Below are positions 33,454 through 42,836 of a stretch of 64,000 bases of DNA, one piece after another. Position 1 is the stretch's first letter. Each line of letters begins with the position of its first letter. The notes under the pieces are model-generated. The model saw only the letters and a program-made list of their open reading frames with translations. It searched no databases and had not been told where the DNA came from. A program made the translations under genes and the position numbers. Location: assembly GCF_000764535.1 (NCBI RefSeq), contig NZ_CP009571.1, positions 372,001 through 436,000 on the forward strand, in the 5' to 3' direction. The DNA is from Sphingomonas taxi (GTDB lineage: Bacteria; Pseudomonadota; Alphaproteobacteria; Sphingomonadales; Sphingomonadaceae).

Positions 33454-34989
33454 TCAGTGGCCGACCAGCCAGGTCGCGGCGACGCTCGCCGCCGCGCTGG
33501 CCGCCGCGACCGCGGCATAGCGCCAGCCGCCGCCGATCCGTACCACCTCGATCTCGCGCAGCGGCGGGGCAGGGGGCTCGCCCCCCGGCGCCGGATAGCG
33601 CGCCTCGATCCGCCGGATCAGCTCGGGCAGGCCGGCGATCGTCTTGACGTCGGCGATCAGCCGGTCGGCGATCGCCGCTTCCGGCCCCAGCTCGGTACGG
33701 ATCCACTCGCGCACGAACGGCGCCGCCGATTCCCACAGGTTGATGTCCGGATCGAGCCGCGTCGCGACCCCCTCGACCATCACCATCGTCTTCTGCAACA
33801 GCAGCAGATGCGGCTGCGTCACCATATCGAAGTCGCGCGTGATCGAGAACAGCCCGTCGAGCATCATCCCGATCGACATGTCCTTGACCGGCAGCCCGCG
33901 CATCGGCTCGCCGACCGCGCGCAGCGCCGTCGCGAACTCGGCGACATTGTGATGGCTCGGCACATAGCCCGCCTCGAAATGGATTTCGGCGACGCGCCGG
34001 TAATTGCCGGTGATCAGCCCGTAGAGGATCTCCGCCAGCCACACCCGCGCGCGCCGGTCGATCCGGCCCATGATGCCGAAGTCGATCGCCGCGATGCGGT
34101 TGCCGGGCAAGGCGAACAGATTGCCCTGATGCATGTCGGCGTGGAAGAAGCCTTCCGCGATCGCCTGCCGCAGGAACGCCTGCACCAGCGTATTGGCCAG
34201 CTTGGGCAGGTCGTAGCCCGCCGCGACCAGTGCGGCGCGGTCCGACAGCTTGATCCCGTCGATCCACTCGACGGTCAGCACCCGCGCGGTCGAGCGCTGC
34301 CAGTCGATCGCAGGCACGACGAAATCGGGCTCGGCGGTCATCGATTCGGCTAGTTCGGATGCCGACGCCGCCTCGCGCCGGAAGTTGAGCTCGCGCGCGG
34401 TCCAGCGCTTGAAATTCTCCACCGTCAGCCGCGGCCGCAGCCGCCGCGCCTCGATGCTCATCCCCTCGAGCTGCGCCGCCGCCCATTCATAGGTGGCGAT
34501 CGCGCGGGTGAAATCCGCCTCGACGCCGGGCCGCAGCACCTTGACCGCGACCGTCCGGCCGTCGGTGGTCACCGCGCGATGCACCTGTGCGATCGACGCG
34601 GCGCCGACCGGATCCTCCTCGATGCTGGCGAACAGGTCGGACGGCGGCCGGCCGAAGCTGCCCTCCATTGCCGCGGCGATCGTCGCATAGGGGACCGGCG
34701 GCAACTGATCCTGCAACCGCAGCAGATCCTGCGTCGCTTCCTCGCCGACCAGATCGGGCCGGGTGGCCAATGTCTGCCCGAGCTTGATCGCCGCCGGCCC
34801 GATCGCCTGAAAGGCATCGGCATAGCGCGGCACCTTGGGCACGCGCGCACCCAGCCGCGCCACCCGTGCCAGCCGCCGCACCGGCGCCGGCGTATTGGGA
34901 TCGCGCTCGATCCCGCGGAGCGCTCCGTGCCGCGCGAGGATGCGCCCCCATTTCAGGAGCCGCCAGACGTGGACGACCGAAGCGGTCAT
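33454..34989 (-). CDS. ubiB: Ubiquinone biosynthesis kinase-like protein UbiB
   Basis: 511 residues. ABC1/UbiB atypical kinase family: KxGQ motif in AIKLGQTLATRPDLVGEEATQDLLRLQD, an A-rich loop GAASIAQVHRAVTTDGRTVAVKVLRPGVE with the ATP lysine, then FFHADMHQGNLF and AIDFGIMGRI. Two hydrophobic segments close the C-terminus (YAAVAAASAAASVAATWLVG), anchoring it to the membrane. UbiB is an ATPase needed for ubiquinone biosynthesis. ubiE lies 290 bp upstream on the same strand with a repeat element in between. Confidence 0.95.
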   Translation of the reverse strand: MTASVVHVWRLLKWGRILARHGALRGIERDPNTPAPVRRLARVARLGARVPKVPRYADAFQAIGPAAIKLGQTLATRPDLVGEEATQDLLRLQDQLPPVPYATIAAAMEGSFGRPPSDLFASIEEDPVGAASIAQVHRAVTTDGRTVAVKVLRPGVEADFTRAIATYEWAAAQLEGMSIEARRLRPRLTVENFKRWTARELNFRREAASASELAESMTAEPDFVVPAIDWQRSTARVLTVEWIDGIKLSDRAALVAAGYDLPKLANTLVQAFLRQAIAEGFFHADMHQGNLFALPGNRIAAIDFGIMGRIDRRARVWLAEILYGLITGNYRRVAEIHFEAGYVPSHHNVAEFATALRAVGEPMRGLPVKDMSIGMMLDGLFSITRDFDMVTQPHLLLLQKTMVMVEGVATRLDPDINLWESAAPFVREWIRTELGPEAAIADRLIADVKTIAGLPELIRRIEARYPAPGGEPPAPPLREIEVVRIGGGWRYAAVAAASAAASVAATWLVGH

Positions 34990-35049
34990 GACGGCATGGC
35001 GATCGAACCGGCCGCCGCACTCCAGTCAAGCCGTTGCCACACCCGCCAC

Positions 35050-35241
35050 GTCACCCCGGAACAAGTCGTGACACCTGCGGAATTTCGCCAGTGCTCCTGC
35101 GAAAGCAGGAGCCCAGGGGTTCCAAGCGCCGTAAAGGGTTGTTCTGCTTGGCCCTGGGTTCCTGCTTTCGCAGGAACACTGTGGTGATCCACCAGCACCG
35201 CAGACTGTCGCTGAAGTCCCGACCGAGTCCGGGGTGACGGG
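35050..35241. repeat. Composite palindromic repeat: family D nested in family A, copy 1
   Basis: The right arm of a family A palindrome is split. CACCCCGGAACAAGTC ends at 35067 and GTCCGGGGTGACGGG resumes at about 35226. Between them is a 158-bp unit containing the family D hairpin (35089-35181: GTGCTCCTGCGAAAGCAGGA and its inverse TCCTGCTTTCGCAGGAACAC). The junction repeats GTC on both sides. The same composite is at about 43640-43820. It occupies the 290-bp space between ubiE and ubiB. Confidence 0.8.
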
Positions 35242-35281
35242 TCTTGCGAGGCGGCGGCATCGAAACCGCCAAACGACCCCA

Positions 35282-36028
35282 TCAAATCTTCCACCCGGAG
35301 TGGATCGCGACGAGCCCGCCGAGGATCGGTTCCGCCTTGGTCCGCACGAAGCCGGCATCGGCGATCATGCCCTTGAACGTCGGCATGTCGGGGAAGCGCC
35401 GGATCGACTCGATCAGATAGCGATAGCTGTCGGCGTCCTGCGCGAGCAACTGGCCGAGCTTCGGCACCATCTTGTGCGAATAGCCGTCATAGACTTCCTT
35501 GAACCCCGGCCAGGTCGTCGTCGAGAATTCGAGGCAGAAGAACCGGCCGCCGCGGCGCAGCACGCGATGCGCCTCGCGCAGCGCCTTGGGGATGTCGGTG
35601 ACGTTGCGGATGCCGAAGGCGATCGTATAGGCGTCGAAGAACCGGTCCGGGAAGGTCAGCGTCTCGGCATTGGCCTCGGTCCACACCAGTCCGTCGATGC
35701 CGCGCTTGGCGGCGCGCTCCATGCCGACTTCCAGCATCGCCGGATTGATGTCCGCCACCGTCACCGACGCGCCCGACGCGGCGAGGCGGAAGGCGATGTC
35801 GCCGGTGCCGCCCGCCATGTCGAGGATCTGCTGCCCCTCCTGCGGCTGCACCCGCCGAACGAAGCGATCCTTCCACAACCGGTGCATGCCGCCCGACATC
35901 GCGTCGTTCATCAGGTCGTAGTTCTTGGCGACGCTGGAAAAGACGCCGCCGACGCGGGCGGTCTTCTCATCGGGGGCGACGTCCTCGTAGCCGAAGGATA
36001 CGGTTCCGGTGGTGGCGGTGTCGGTCAT
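35282..36028 (-). CDS. ubiE: Ubiquinone/menaquinone biosynthesis C-methyltransferase UbiE
   Basis: 248 residues. SAM-dependent methyltransferase with the family motifs VFSSVAKNYDLMNDAMSGGMHRLWKDRFV, ILDMAGGTGDIAFRL (SAM binding at about 70-84), NAETLTFPDRFFDAYTIAFGIRNVTDIPKALREAHRVLRRGGRFFCLEFS and YRYLIESIRRFPD. It C-methylates the 2-polyprenyl benzoquinol ring. It is divergent from mutM with 55 bp between starts, the usual alphaproteobacterial arrangement. Confidence 0.96.
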   Translation of the reverse strand: MTDTATTGTVSFGYEDVAPDEKTARVGGVFSSVAKNYDLMNDAMSGGMHRLWKDRFVRRVQPQEGQQILDMAGGTGDIAFRLAASGASVTVADINPAMLEVGMERAAKRGIDGLVWTEANAETLTFPDRFFDAYTIAFGIRNVTDIPKALREAHRVLRRGGRFFCLEFSTTTWPGFKEVYDGYSHKMVPKLGQLLAQDADSYRYLIESIRRFPDMPTFKGMIADAGFVRTKAEPILGGLVAIHSGWKI

Positions 36029-36083
36029 GCCACCGCCCTAGCCGCCGCTTGTGGCCGGGGCAAACGCAACCTAGCTGTTTGAC

Positions 36084-36899
36084 GTGCCAGAACTCCCCGA
36101 AGTCGAAACCACCGTCCGCGGCCTCACCCCCGTGCTCGCCGGCCAGCGCCTGACCCTCGTCGAGCCGCGCCGCGCCGACCTGCGCAAGGCGATCCCGCCC
36201 GACCTGCGCCAGCGGCTTACCGGCGCCACCGTCACCGCGCTCGGCCGCCGCGCCAAATACGGCATGATCGACACCGATCGCGGCGATACGCTGATCTTCC
36301 ATCTCGGCATGTCCGGCCGCTGGCGGGTCGATCCCGCCGAACGCCTCGCCCACGACCATCTGCTCATCGAGACGGGGGAGGGGCGCAGCCTCGCGCTCAA
36401 CGATCCGCGCCGCTTCGGCTTCCTCGATCTCGTCGAAACCGCTGCGCTCGCCGCTTATCCCCCCTTCGCGGCGATGGGGCCGGAGCCGCTGGGGGAGGAG
36501 TTCACCGGCGCCTATCTCGGCGAGGCGCTGAAGGCGCGCGCCGCGCCGATCAAGGCGATGCTGCTCGACCAGCGCATCGTCGCCGGGCTCGGCAACATCT
36601 ACGTCTGCGAGGCGCTGCACGTCGCGCGCATCGCGCCGACCCGCGCCGCTGGCCAGATCGCTTTGCCGCGACTCGAGCGGCTCGCGGTGGCGGTGCGCGA
36701 GGTGCTGCTGGCGGCGATCGACGCGGGCGGCTCGACCCTGCGCGACTATGCCCGCCCCGACGGCGAGCTCGGCTATTTCTCGAAGCAGTTCCTCGTCTAC
36801 GGCCGCGAGGGCGAGCCCTGCCATTGCGGCGGCACCGTCAAACGCCGGGTGGATAGCGGCCGGTCGACCTTCTACTGCCCGAAATGCCAGAAGAGTTGA
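36084..36899 (+). CDS. mutM: Formamidopyrimidine-DNA glycosylase (MutM/Fpg)
   Basis: 271 residues with a GTG start at 36084, giving the obligate PELPEVET N-terminus whose Pro is the catalytic nucleophile after Met removal. Other motifs: LGRRAKYGMI, LIFHLGMSGRW, LNDPRRFGF, GLGNIYVCEALHVARIAPTR (helix-two-turn-helix) and the C-terminal zinc finger PCHCGG...FYCPKCQKS. It removes 8-oxoguanine and nicks the strand. A family B palindrome lies right after the gene and may end transcription. Confidence 0.96.
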   Translation: MPELPEVETTVRGLTPVLAGQRLTLVEPRRADLRKAIPPDLRQRLTGATVTALGRRAKYGMIDTDRGDTLIFHLGMSGRWRVDPAERLAHDHLLIETGEGRSLALNDPRRFGFLDLVETAALAAYPPFAAMGPEPLGEEFTGAYLGEALKARAAPIKAMLLDQRIVAGLGNIYVCEALHVARIAPTRAAGQIALPRLERLAVAVREVLLAAIDAGGSTLRDYARPDGELGYFSKQFLVYGREGEPCHCGGTVKRRVDSGRSTFYCPKCQKS

Positions 36900-36918
36900 T
36901 CCCCTCCGCCTAAACCTC

Positions 36919-37019
36919 GTCATCCCGGCGGAAGCCGGGACCCATGGTCACGGGACGCGGGGGGAGCGTACAATGGCGGCCATACCGTATCCATAGGTCC
37001 CGGCCTTCGCCGGGGTGAC
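36919..37019. repeat. Family B palindromic repeat, copy 3
   Basis: GTCATCCCGGCGGAAGCCGG and inverse arm CCGGCCTTCGCCGGGGTGAC enclose a more diverged loop. It lies between mutM and rpsT. Confidence 0.8.
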
Positions 37020-37164
37020 GAGCGGGGTGAGGAACCGGTGGCAAAACACCCCGCAACGGTTGACCCCGACCCCCGGCTTCGCTAAGGGCGCTGCCTTCGA
37101 GAGGGCGTAGGGTGATCCGGCGCCTCTTCTGACATCGACCAATCTACTCGCAAGGACGTACCGA

Positions 37165-37428
37165 ATGGCGAATACGCCGCAAGCCAAGAAGCGCATCCGT
37201 CGCAACGATCGCCGCGCCGAAATCAACGGTAACCGCATCGGCCGCATCCGTACCTTCATCAAGAAGGTCGAAGCGGCACTGGCGTCGGGCGACAAGGCTG
37301 CGGCGGACACGGCCCTCGCAGCGGTGCAGCCCGAGCTGCAGCGTGGCGTCGCCAAGGGCGTCCTCCACAAGAACACCGCGAGCCGCAAGTTCTCGCGCCT
37401 GACCAAGGCGGTCGGCACGCTCGCCTAA
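37165..37428 (+). CDS. rpsT: 30S ribosomal protein S20
   Basis: 87 residues, highly basic, typical bS20: [39 protein letters not shown], then [24 protein letters not shown]. It is a primary 16S rRNA binder. It is monocistronic with a good terminator at 37450-37484 and precedes dnaA by about 430 bp, a neighbourhood seen in several alphaproteobacteria. Confidence 0.97.
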   Translation: MANTPQAKKRIRRNDRRAEINGNRIGRIRTFIKKVEAALASGDKAAADTALAAVQPELQRGVAKGVLHKNTASRKFSRLTKAVGTLA

Positions 37429-37860
37429 GCCTTACCGTTCAGTGAGTTTTGACCCGTCGGGACGCATGTCCTGGCGGGTTTTTTGATGTCCGGAACGGGC
37501 GCAAAAGGAACGAACCGGGAAAGCGGGAGAACACCGCGATTCGTGTTGGCTGGCATTCACGGCAGTCGTGCGGAAACGGGCAGAAAATGTAGCGTTTTCA
37601 ACTGCTTGTAAGATTTCCGAACGCGTTTCTGCGGGCTTCGGGCTGTCAATCCCGTTTATTTCAACAATGTGACCTGCCGAGGGGTTGATCGACTCGGCCC
37701 AGGCTTCATAACTCGACTCCACCGCAGCGATGTTCATCGCGGTCGGGGACCTGAACAGCGTGGGCATGCCGGACGGCCGTTGGCCGTAAGGGGGATTTGT
37801 CTGTCTTGAATACGGCCGCCGGGCGACATTTCGTCGCTTTCGGCAACGAAGGGGTATGCG
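37429..37860. other. rpsT-dnaA intergenic region
   Basis: 432 bp. It begins with the rpsT terminator and then carries the dnaA upstream region. AT-richer pieces occur at about 37590-37620 (TGTAGCGTTTTCAACTGCTTG) and 37655-37675 (CCGTTTATTTCAACAATG). I looked for DnaA boxes of the TTATCCACA type and saw none, so there is no sequence support for oriC here. Confidence 0.6.
37450..37484 (+). terminator. Intrinsic terminator of rpsT
   Basis: ACCCG...GGGAC pairs with GTCCTGG CGGGT around GCAT, directly followed by six T (37479-37484). It lies 22 bp after the stop codon. Confidence 0.85.
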
Positions 37861-39279
37861 TTGAACGATCGACAGGCAGCGGCAGTGACGGAGACTGAGG
37901 CGCAGCGCGCCTGGGCTCGCGTCCGCTGCAACCTGCGCGAATCCGCCGGCGCGCGGCTCTTCGAGCAATGGCTGAAGCCGATGGAGCTGATCGAGGACGG
38001 CGACCCCGAATCGATCCGCCTCGGCCTGCCGTCGGCGTTCATGACCAACTGGGTCCGCAACCATTATGCCGACCGGCTGCTGCTCGAATTCCGCGCGCTG
38101 CTGCCCGACGTGCGCGGCGTGTCGATCGAGACGCGCATCGCCGCGCCGGTCGCGATCAAGCTGGTCGCCGAACCGCCCGCGCCGGTCGCCGCCGTCGCGC
38201 CGGCGCCTGCCCCGGCGCCGCTGGCGGTGGCCGCGCCGCTCCGTCCGGCTGCCGATCGCCCGCCGCTCGATCCGCGCTTCACCTTCGACCGCTTCGTCGT
38301 CGATGCCGCCAATCGCGTCGCGTTCAACGCCGCGCGCATGCTCGCCGAACCCGGCGTGCCGCGGTTCAGCCCGCTGTTCCTCCATTCGGGGACGGGGCAG
38401 GGCAAGACGCATCTGATGCACGCGATCGGCCACGCCTTCCTCGCCGCGCATCCCGACGCGACCGTGCTGTGCATGTCGGCCGAGCGTTTCATGTTCGACT
38501 TCGTCGCGGCGATGCGCGCCCGCGACACGCACAGCTTCAAGCAGCGCCTGCGCGGCGCCGACCTGCTGCTGATCGACGACCTCCAGTTCATCGCCGGCAA
38601 GGACGCGACGCAGGAGGAATTCTTCCACACGGTCAACGAGATCATGAGCGCCGGCAAGCGCCTCGTCATCTCCGCCGATCGCTGCCCGACGGCGCTCGAC
38701 GGCGTCGAAGCGCGGATCGTCAGCCGCATGTCGGTCGGCCTCGTCGCCGACATCAAGGCGCCCGACCTGACGTTGCGCCGCACTATACTGGACAGGAAAC
38801 TCGCAGACCTGCCCGAGGCGAAGGTCCCCAACGAGGTGCTCGACCTGCTCGCGGCGCGCATCCACGCCAACATCCGCGAGCTGGAAGGCGCGCTCAATCG
38901 CGTCGTCGCCTATGCGCAGCTCACCGGCGACAGCATCGACCTCGATTTCGCGGTGGCGACGCTCGGCGACGTGCTGCGCGGCGCGCAGCGCCGGGTGACG
39001 ATCGACGAGATCCAAAAGCTGGTCAGCCAGCATTTCGAGCTGAAGCCGCTCGACCTCGTCTCCGCGCGCCGCAGCCGCGCGGTGGCGCGTCCGCGCCAGA
39101 TCGCCATGTATCTCGCCAAGCGCCTGACGACGCGCTCGCTGCCCGAGATCGGCCGGAAATTCGGCGGTCGCGACCATTCGACGGTGATCCACGCGGTCCG
39201 CAAGATCGAGGAACTCCGCGACCAGGATCGCGACATCGACGCCGCCGTCCGCACGCTGATGCGCGAGCTTGAGGCGTAA
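37861..39279 (+). CDS. dnaA: Chromosomal replication initiator protein DnaA
   Basis: 472 residues with a TTG start (TTGAACGATCGACAG). Domain I (about 12-90: AWARVRCNLRESAGARLFEQWLKPM) is followed by an Ala/Pro linker and the AAA+ domain with Walker A SGTGQGKTH at about 178 and Walker B LLLIDDLQFIAG. The C-terminal domain IV carries the DNA-binding signature GGRDHSTVIHAVRKIEEL. It binds DnaA boxes and melts the origin. Walker A reads GTGQGKT instead of the usual GLGKT-type spacing but keeps the GKT core. It is monocistronic. Confidence 0.96.
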   Translation: MNDRQAAAVTETEAQRAWARVRCNLRESAGARLFEQWLKPMELIEDGDPESIRLGLPSAFMTNWVRNHYADRLLLEFRALLPDVRGVSIETRIAAPVAIKLVAEPPAPVAAVAPAPAPAPLAVAAPLRPAADRPPLDPRFTFDRFVVDAANRVAFNAARMLAEPGVPRFSPLFLHSGTGQGKTHLMHAIGHAFLAAHPDATVLCMSAERFMFDFVAAMRARDTHSFKQRLRGADLLLIDDLQFIAGKDATQEEFFHTVNEIMSAGKRLVISADRCPTALDGVEARIVSRMSVGLVADIKAPDLTLRRTILDRKLADLPEAKVPNEVLDLLAARIHANIRELEGALNRVVAYAQLTGDSIDLDFAVATLGDVLRGAQRRVTIDEIQKLVSQHFELKPLDLVSARRSRAVARPRQIAMYLAKRLTTRSLPEIGRKFGGRDHSTVIHAVRKIEELRDQDRDIDAAVRTLMRELEA

Positions 39280-39373
39280 CCAGCGGTAGCGCGCCAGGCC
39301 ACACGCACCCGCTCCCCTTGCAGGGGGCTATCGCCGACGATCAGTTGGAGTGTCCGACGGCATTTATATCGCC

Positions 39374-39452
39374 GTCATGCCGGACTCGATCCGGCATCCC
39401 GCTTCTTCGCGCCGTCCAAAGAAGCGGGACCCCGGATCAAGTCCGGGGTGAC
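39374..39452. repeat. Family C palindromic repeat, copy 2
   Basis: GTCATGCCGGACTCGATCCG...CCCGCTTCTTCGCG...GAAGCGGG...CCGGGGTGAC, the same layout and inner CGCGCCGTCC loop as 19408-19489. It lies between the convergent dnaA and trpS genes. Confidence 0.8.
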
Positions 39453-39521
39453 GGGGGCTTTGGAACGTCGGCCGAAGCCTACAGATGTCCATATGCGACA
39501 GCCCTGCCCTTACGGGAGGGG

Positions 39522-40535
39522 CTAAAGCATCAGCCCCATCGCCTCCTGCGCGCGGCGCAGCACCGGCACCGCCAGTGTCCGCGCCTTGTCCGCGCCCTTC
39601 TCGAGGATCGCGTCGATCGCGCCGCGGTCGTCGAGCAGCCGCACCATCTCGTCGCGGATCGGGCCGAGCTTCGCCACCGCGAGATCGGCGAGGTCGGGCT
39701 TGAACGCGCCGAACCCCTTGCCTGCATAATCCGCCAGCACGTCGCCCGGCGTCCGGTCGGCCAGCGCCGCGAAGATCGTCAGCAGGTTGCGCGCCTCGGG
39801 CCGCTCTGCCAGTTCCTCGACGGTCGCCGGCAGCACGTCGGGATCGGTCTTCGCCTTGCGGAACTTGTCGGCGATCACCTCGTCCGAATCGATCAGCTTG
39901 ACCACCGACTGTTCGGACGGATTGGACTTGGACATCTTCGCCGACGCATCGCGGAGCGACATGATCCGCGGCGCCGCGGCGCTGACCAAGGGCTCGGGCA
40001 GGGTGAACAGCTCGGTGGCATAATCGCCGTTGAACTTGGTCGCGATGTCGCGCGCCAGTTCGAGATGCTGCTTCTGGTCCTCGCCGACGGGCACGTGCGT
40101 CGTATTGTAGAGCAGCACGTCCGCCGCCATCAGCACCGGATAATCGTATAGGCCGACGCTCGCGCCCTCGCGGTTCTTGCCCGCCTTGTCCTTGAACTGC
40201 GTCATGCGGTTGAGCCAGCCGACCCGCGCGACGTTGTTGAGCAGCCACGCCATCTCGCTATGCGCGGGCACGCGCGCTTGGTTGAACAGGATCGAGCGGT
40301 CGGGATCGATCCCCGCCGCCACCAGCGTCGCGGTCATCTCGATCGTATTGGCACGCAGCTCGGCGGGCGCGATCCACTCCGTCAGCCCGTGCAGGTCGGC
40401 GATGAAGTAGAGCGTCTCGCCGCCCTCCGCCTGGATCGCATCCTGCTGCGCGACCCATTGCTTCACCGCGCCGAGATAATTGCCGAGGTGGAGATTGCCG
40501 GTGGGCTTGATCCCGGAAACGACGCGCTTTGCCAT
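39522..40535 (-). CDS. trpS: Tryptophanyl-tRNA synthetase
   Basis: 337 residues, class I synthetase. The HIGH-like motif is PTGNLHLGNYLGAVKQW at about 11-27 and the KMSKS motif is DASAKMSKSNPSEQS at about 193-207. Trp recognition regions LYDYPVLMAADVLLYNTTHVPVGEDQKQHLELARDIA are present. It charges tRNA-Trp. It lies 8 bp downstream of the murJ stop and is likely co-transcribed with murJ. Confidence 0.97.
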   Translation of the reverse strand: MAKRVVSGIKPTGNLHLGNYLGAVKQWVAQQDAIQAEGGETLYFIADLHGLTEWIAPAELRANTIEMTATLVAAGIDPDRSILFNQARVPAHSEMAWLLNNVARVGWLNRMTQFKDKAGKNREGASVGLYDYPVLMAADVLLYNTTHVPVGEDQKQHLELARDIATKFNGDYATELFTLPEPLVSAAAPRIMSLRDASAKMSKSNPSEQSVVKLIDSDEVIADKFRKAKTDPDVLPATVEELAERPEARNLLTIFAALADRTPGDVLADYAGKGFGAFKPDLADLAVAKLGPIRDEMVRLLDDRGAIDAILEKGADKARTLAVPVLRRAQEAMGLML

Positions 40536-40543
40536 GATGGGCC

Positions 40544-42106
40544 TTATCTGGAACGGATGAGCTGACGAATGTCCGCGGGGCGCAGCGCGCCGGTCGCGAA
40601 CACGGCGAGCGCATAGACCAAGGTGCCGGTCCCGACCAGCACCGCCATCGCGCCCCAGCGCGCCAGGTTGCTCCCCGACACATAGGGCGCGAACAGGTCG
40701 TTGAGGAAGAACATCACCCCGCCCATCACCAATGCCGCGACCAGCAGCCGCGGCGCCCGCCGCGTCAATTGCGCGTCGGGCACGAACTGCCCGCGCTTGC
40801 GCAATGTATTATAGAGCAAGGCGACGTTGACCGTACTCGCGATCGCGGTGGCGAGCGGCGGCCCCATATGCTGGAGCGGCACGATCAGGATCAGGTTGAG
40901 CACCAGATTGACCACCATCGACACCGTCGCATAGCGCACCGGCGTCCGCGTGTCCGACCGCGCATAATAGCCCGGCGTCAGCACCTTGACGAGGATGTAG
41001 GACGGCAGCCCGATCGAGAAGGCGGCGAGCGCCTGTGCGGTGGCATGCGCCGCCGCGGCGGTGAACTGGCCATGCTGGAACAGCGCCGCGACGATCGGCA
41101 CGCCGCAGACGATCAGCGCGACCGTCGCCGGCAGCGTCAGGAACAGCGCCAGCTCCATGCCGCGGTTCTGCGTCGTCATCGCCGCCGCCTCGTCGCCCTT
41201 GCCGAGCTGGCGCGAGATCGTCGGCAGCAGCACCGTGCCGAGGCCGATCCCGACCAGCCCGAGCGGCAATTGGTTCAGCCGGTCGGCCATGTAGATATAG
41301 GTCACCGAGCCGTGGCTGAGCAGCGAGGCGGCGAGCGCCGTCGAGACGACGAGATTGATCTGCACCGCGCCGGCGCCCGCCGCGGCGGGCCAGATCAGCG
41401 ACAGCAGCTTTTTCACGTCCGGCCCGAGCCGCGGCGCCTTGACGCGCAGATGCACCCCCGCCTTGCGGCAGGCGAAGTACAGCCAGGCGAGCTGCAACGC
41501 GCCCGAGATCGTCACCGCGATCGCCTGGTTGCGCGCGGTGACCAGCGGCAGGTCGCTGTGGAAGACGAGCAGCGCGACGATCAGCGTCAGGTTGAGCAGG
41601 ATCGGCGCCGCCGCCGCCACCCAGAAGCGGTGCAGCGAATTGAGGATGCCGCCGAGCAGCGAGACGAGGCTGATCAGCAGCAGATAGGGGAAGGTCAGGC
41701 GGCAGAGCTGGACGACATAGGCGAACTGGTCATGCGAGGCGTCGTTGAAGCCCCAGGTGAGCAGCCACGTCACCGGCCAGGCGGCGATCTCGATCAGCAC
41801 GGTCATGCCGATCAGGATCGGCAGCAGCACCGACAGCGCGTCCTCGGCGAAGCGCACCCCGGTCGGCAGCCCGTCGCCCCCGGCTTCGGCTACCTTGCGG
41901 TTGAACATCGGGATGAACGCCGCCGAGAAGGCGCCCTCCGCGAACAAGGCGCGGAACATGTTGGGCAGGCGGAAGGCGATCAGGAACGCGTCCGAGGCGA
42001 AGCCGGCGCCGACGAAGCGGGCGAACAGCGCGTCGCGCACCAGCCCCAGCACCCGGCTGGCGAGCGTCAGCCCGCCCACCGAGCCGAGCGCCTTGGTCAG
42101 ATTCAC
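40544..42106 (-). CDS. murJ: Lipid II flippase MurJ
   Basis: 520 residues with a GTG start at 42106 and about fourteen transmembrane helices. MurJ (MviN) family hallmarks: SVGGLTLASRVLGLVRDALFARFVGAG at the start, RLPNMFRALFAEGAFSAAFIPMFNR, and later YIYMADRLNQLPLGLVGIGLGTVLLPTISRQ. The motif RVLGLVRDALFARF carries the conserved arginines of the central cavity. It moves lipid II across the inner membrane for peptidoglycan synthesis. It is followed by trpS. Confidence 0.95.
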   Translation of the reverse strand: MNLTKALGSVGGLTLASRVLGLVRDALFARFVGAGFASDAFLIAFRLPNMFRALFAEGAFSAAFIPMFNRKVAEAGGDGLPTGVRFAEDALSVLLPILIGMTVLIEIAAWPVTWLLTWGFNDASHDQFAYVVQLCRLTFPYLLLISLVSLLGGILNSLHRFWVAAAAPILLNLTLIVALLVFHSDLPLVTARNQAIAVTISGALQLAWLYFACRKAGVHLRVKAPRLGPDVKKLLSLIWPAAAGAGAVQINLVVSTALAASLLSHGSVTYIYMADRLNQLPLGLVGIGLGTVLLPTISRQLGKGDEAAAMTTQNRGMELALFLTLPATVALIVCGVPIVAALFQHGQFTAAAAHATAQALAAFSIGLPSYILVKVLTPGYYARSDTRTPVRYATVSMVVNLVLNLILIVPLQHMGPPLATAIASTVNVALLYNTLRKRGQFVPDAQLTRRAPRLLVAALVMGGVMFFLNDLFAPYVSGSNLARWGAMAVLVGTGTLVYALAVFATGALRPADIRQLIRSR

Positions 42107-42131
42107 GCGATCGCGCCCCCCGCCTTATGGA

Positions 42132-42641
42132 TCAGGCGTGGCCGACGTCGCCGACCGAGAAGGCGCCGTTCTGCTCCGCCTGCTGCAGATAGAGCTGCGC
42201 GAAGTCGATCGGCTCCAGCAGCAGCGGCGGGAAGCCGCCGTCGCGCACGCAATCGGCGAGCACGCGGCGCGCGAAGGGGAAGAGCAGCCGCGGCGCTTCG
42301 CCGAGCAGGAACGGCTGCACCGCATCGGCGGGCACGTTGCGCAGGCCGAACAGGCCGGCATAGGTCAGGTCGACGATGAACGCGGTCTGGCCCTCGACCT
42401 CGGCCTTGACGTCGATCTTCAGCAGCACCTCATGCACCTCTTCGCCGACCTGGGCGGTGCCGATGTTGAACTGCACGTCGATCGCCGGCGGATTGGCGTT
42501 CTGAAAGATGCCCGGCGCATTGGGGTTCTCGAACGAGAGATCCTTGACGTATTGCGAGATCAGGCCGGCGGCGGGGGCGGTGTCCGCGCCGTTGAGCGCC
42601 GACTGCGTATCGATCGAAGTGCCGTTGTCCTGGTCGGCCAT
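42132..42641 (-). CDS. secB: Protein-export chaperone SecB
   Basis: 169 residues. Central SecB region: GLISQYVKDLSFENPNAPGIF, VQFNIGTAQVGEEVHEVLLKIDVKAEVEGQTAFIVDLTYAGLFGLRNVPADAVQPFLLGEAPRLLFPFARRVLADCVRDGGFPPLLLEPIDFAQLY, all in order. SecB keeps preproteins unfolded and delivers them to SecA. It is divergent from the Tim44-like gene (about 195 bp) and 25 bp upstream of murJ. Confidence 0.97.
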   Translation of the reverse strand: MADQDNGTSIDTQSALNGADTAPAAGLISQYVKDLSFENPNAPGIFQNANPPAIDVQFNIGTAQVGEEVHEVLLKIDVKAEVEGQTAFIVDLTYAGLFGLRNVPADAVQPFLLGEAPRLLFPFARRVLADCVRDGGFPPLLLEPIDFAQLYLQQAEQNGAFSVGDVGHA

Positions 42642-42836
42642 GGGAATGATCCTCGAATGAAGCGGAAAAAGAAGGGGACCGAAGCCGCATGTCGGGCGTT
42701 CGATGCCTTTGGCGCCCGCGCCTAGCAGCGCCCGAACCGGGTTTCAACGGGCTGGGCTCAAAAGCCCGTGGGTCGAAAGCCCCGGTTTGAATTGAAGGGG
42801 TTTTGGGCCTATGTATCGATCAAGATCGGAGGCACG

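Noticed and set aside
37429..37860. Chromosomal origin next to dnaA
   Set aside because: No DnaA boxes or clear AT-rich unwinding element were seen, and in many alphaproteobacteria oriC is not beside dnaA.
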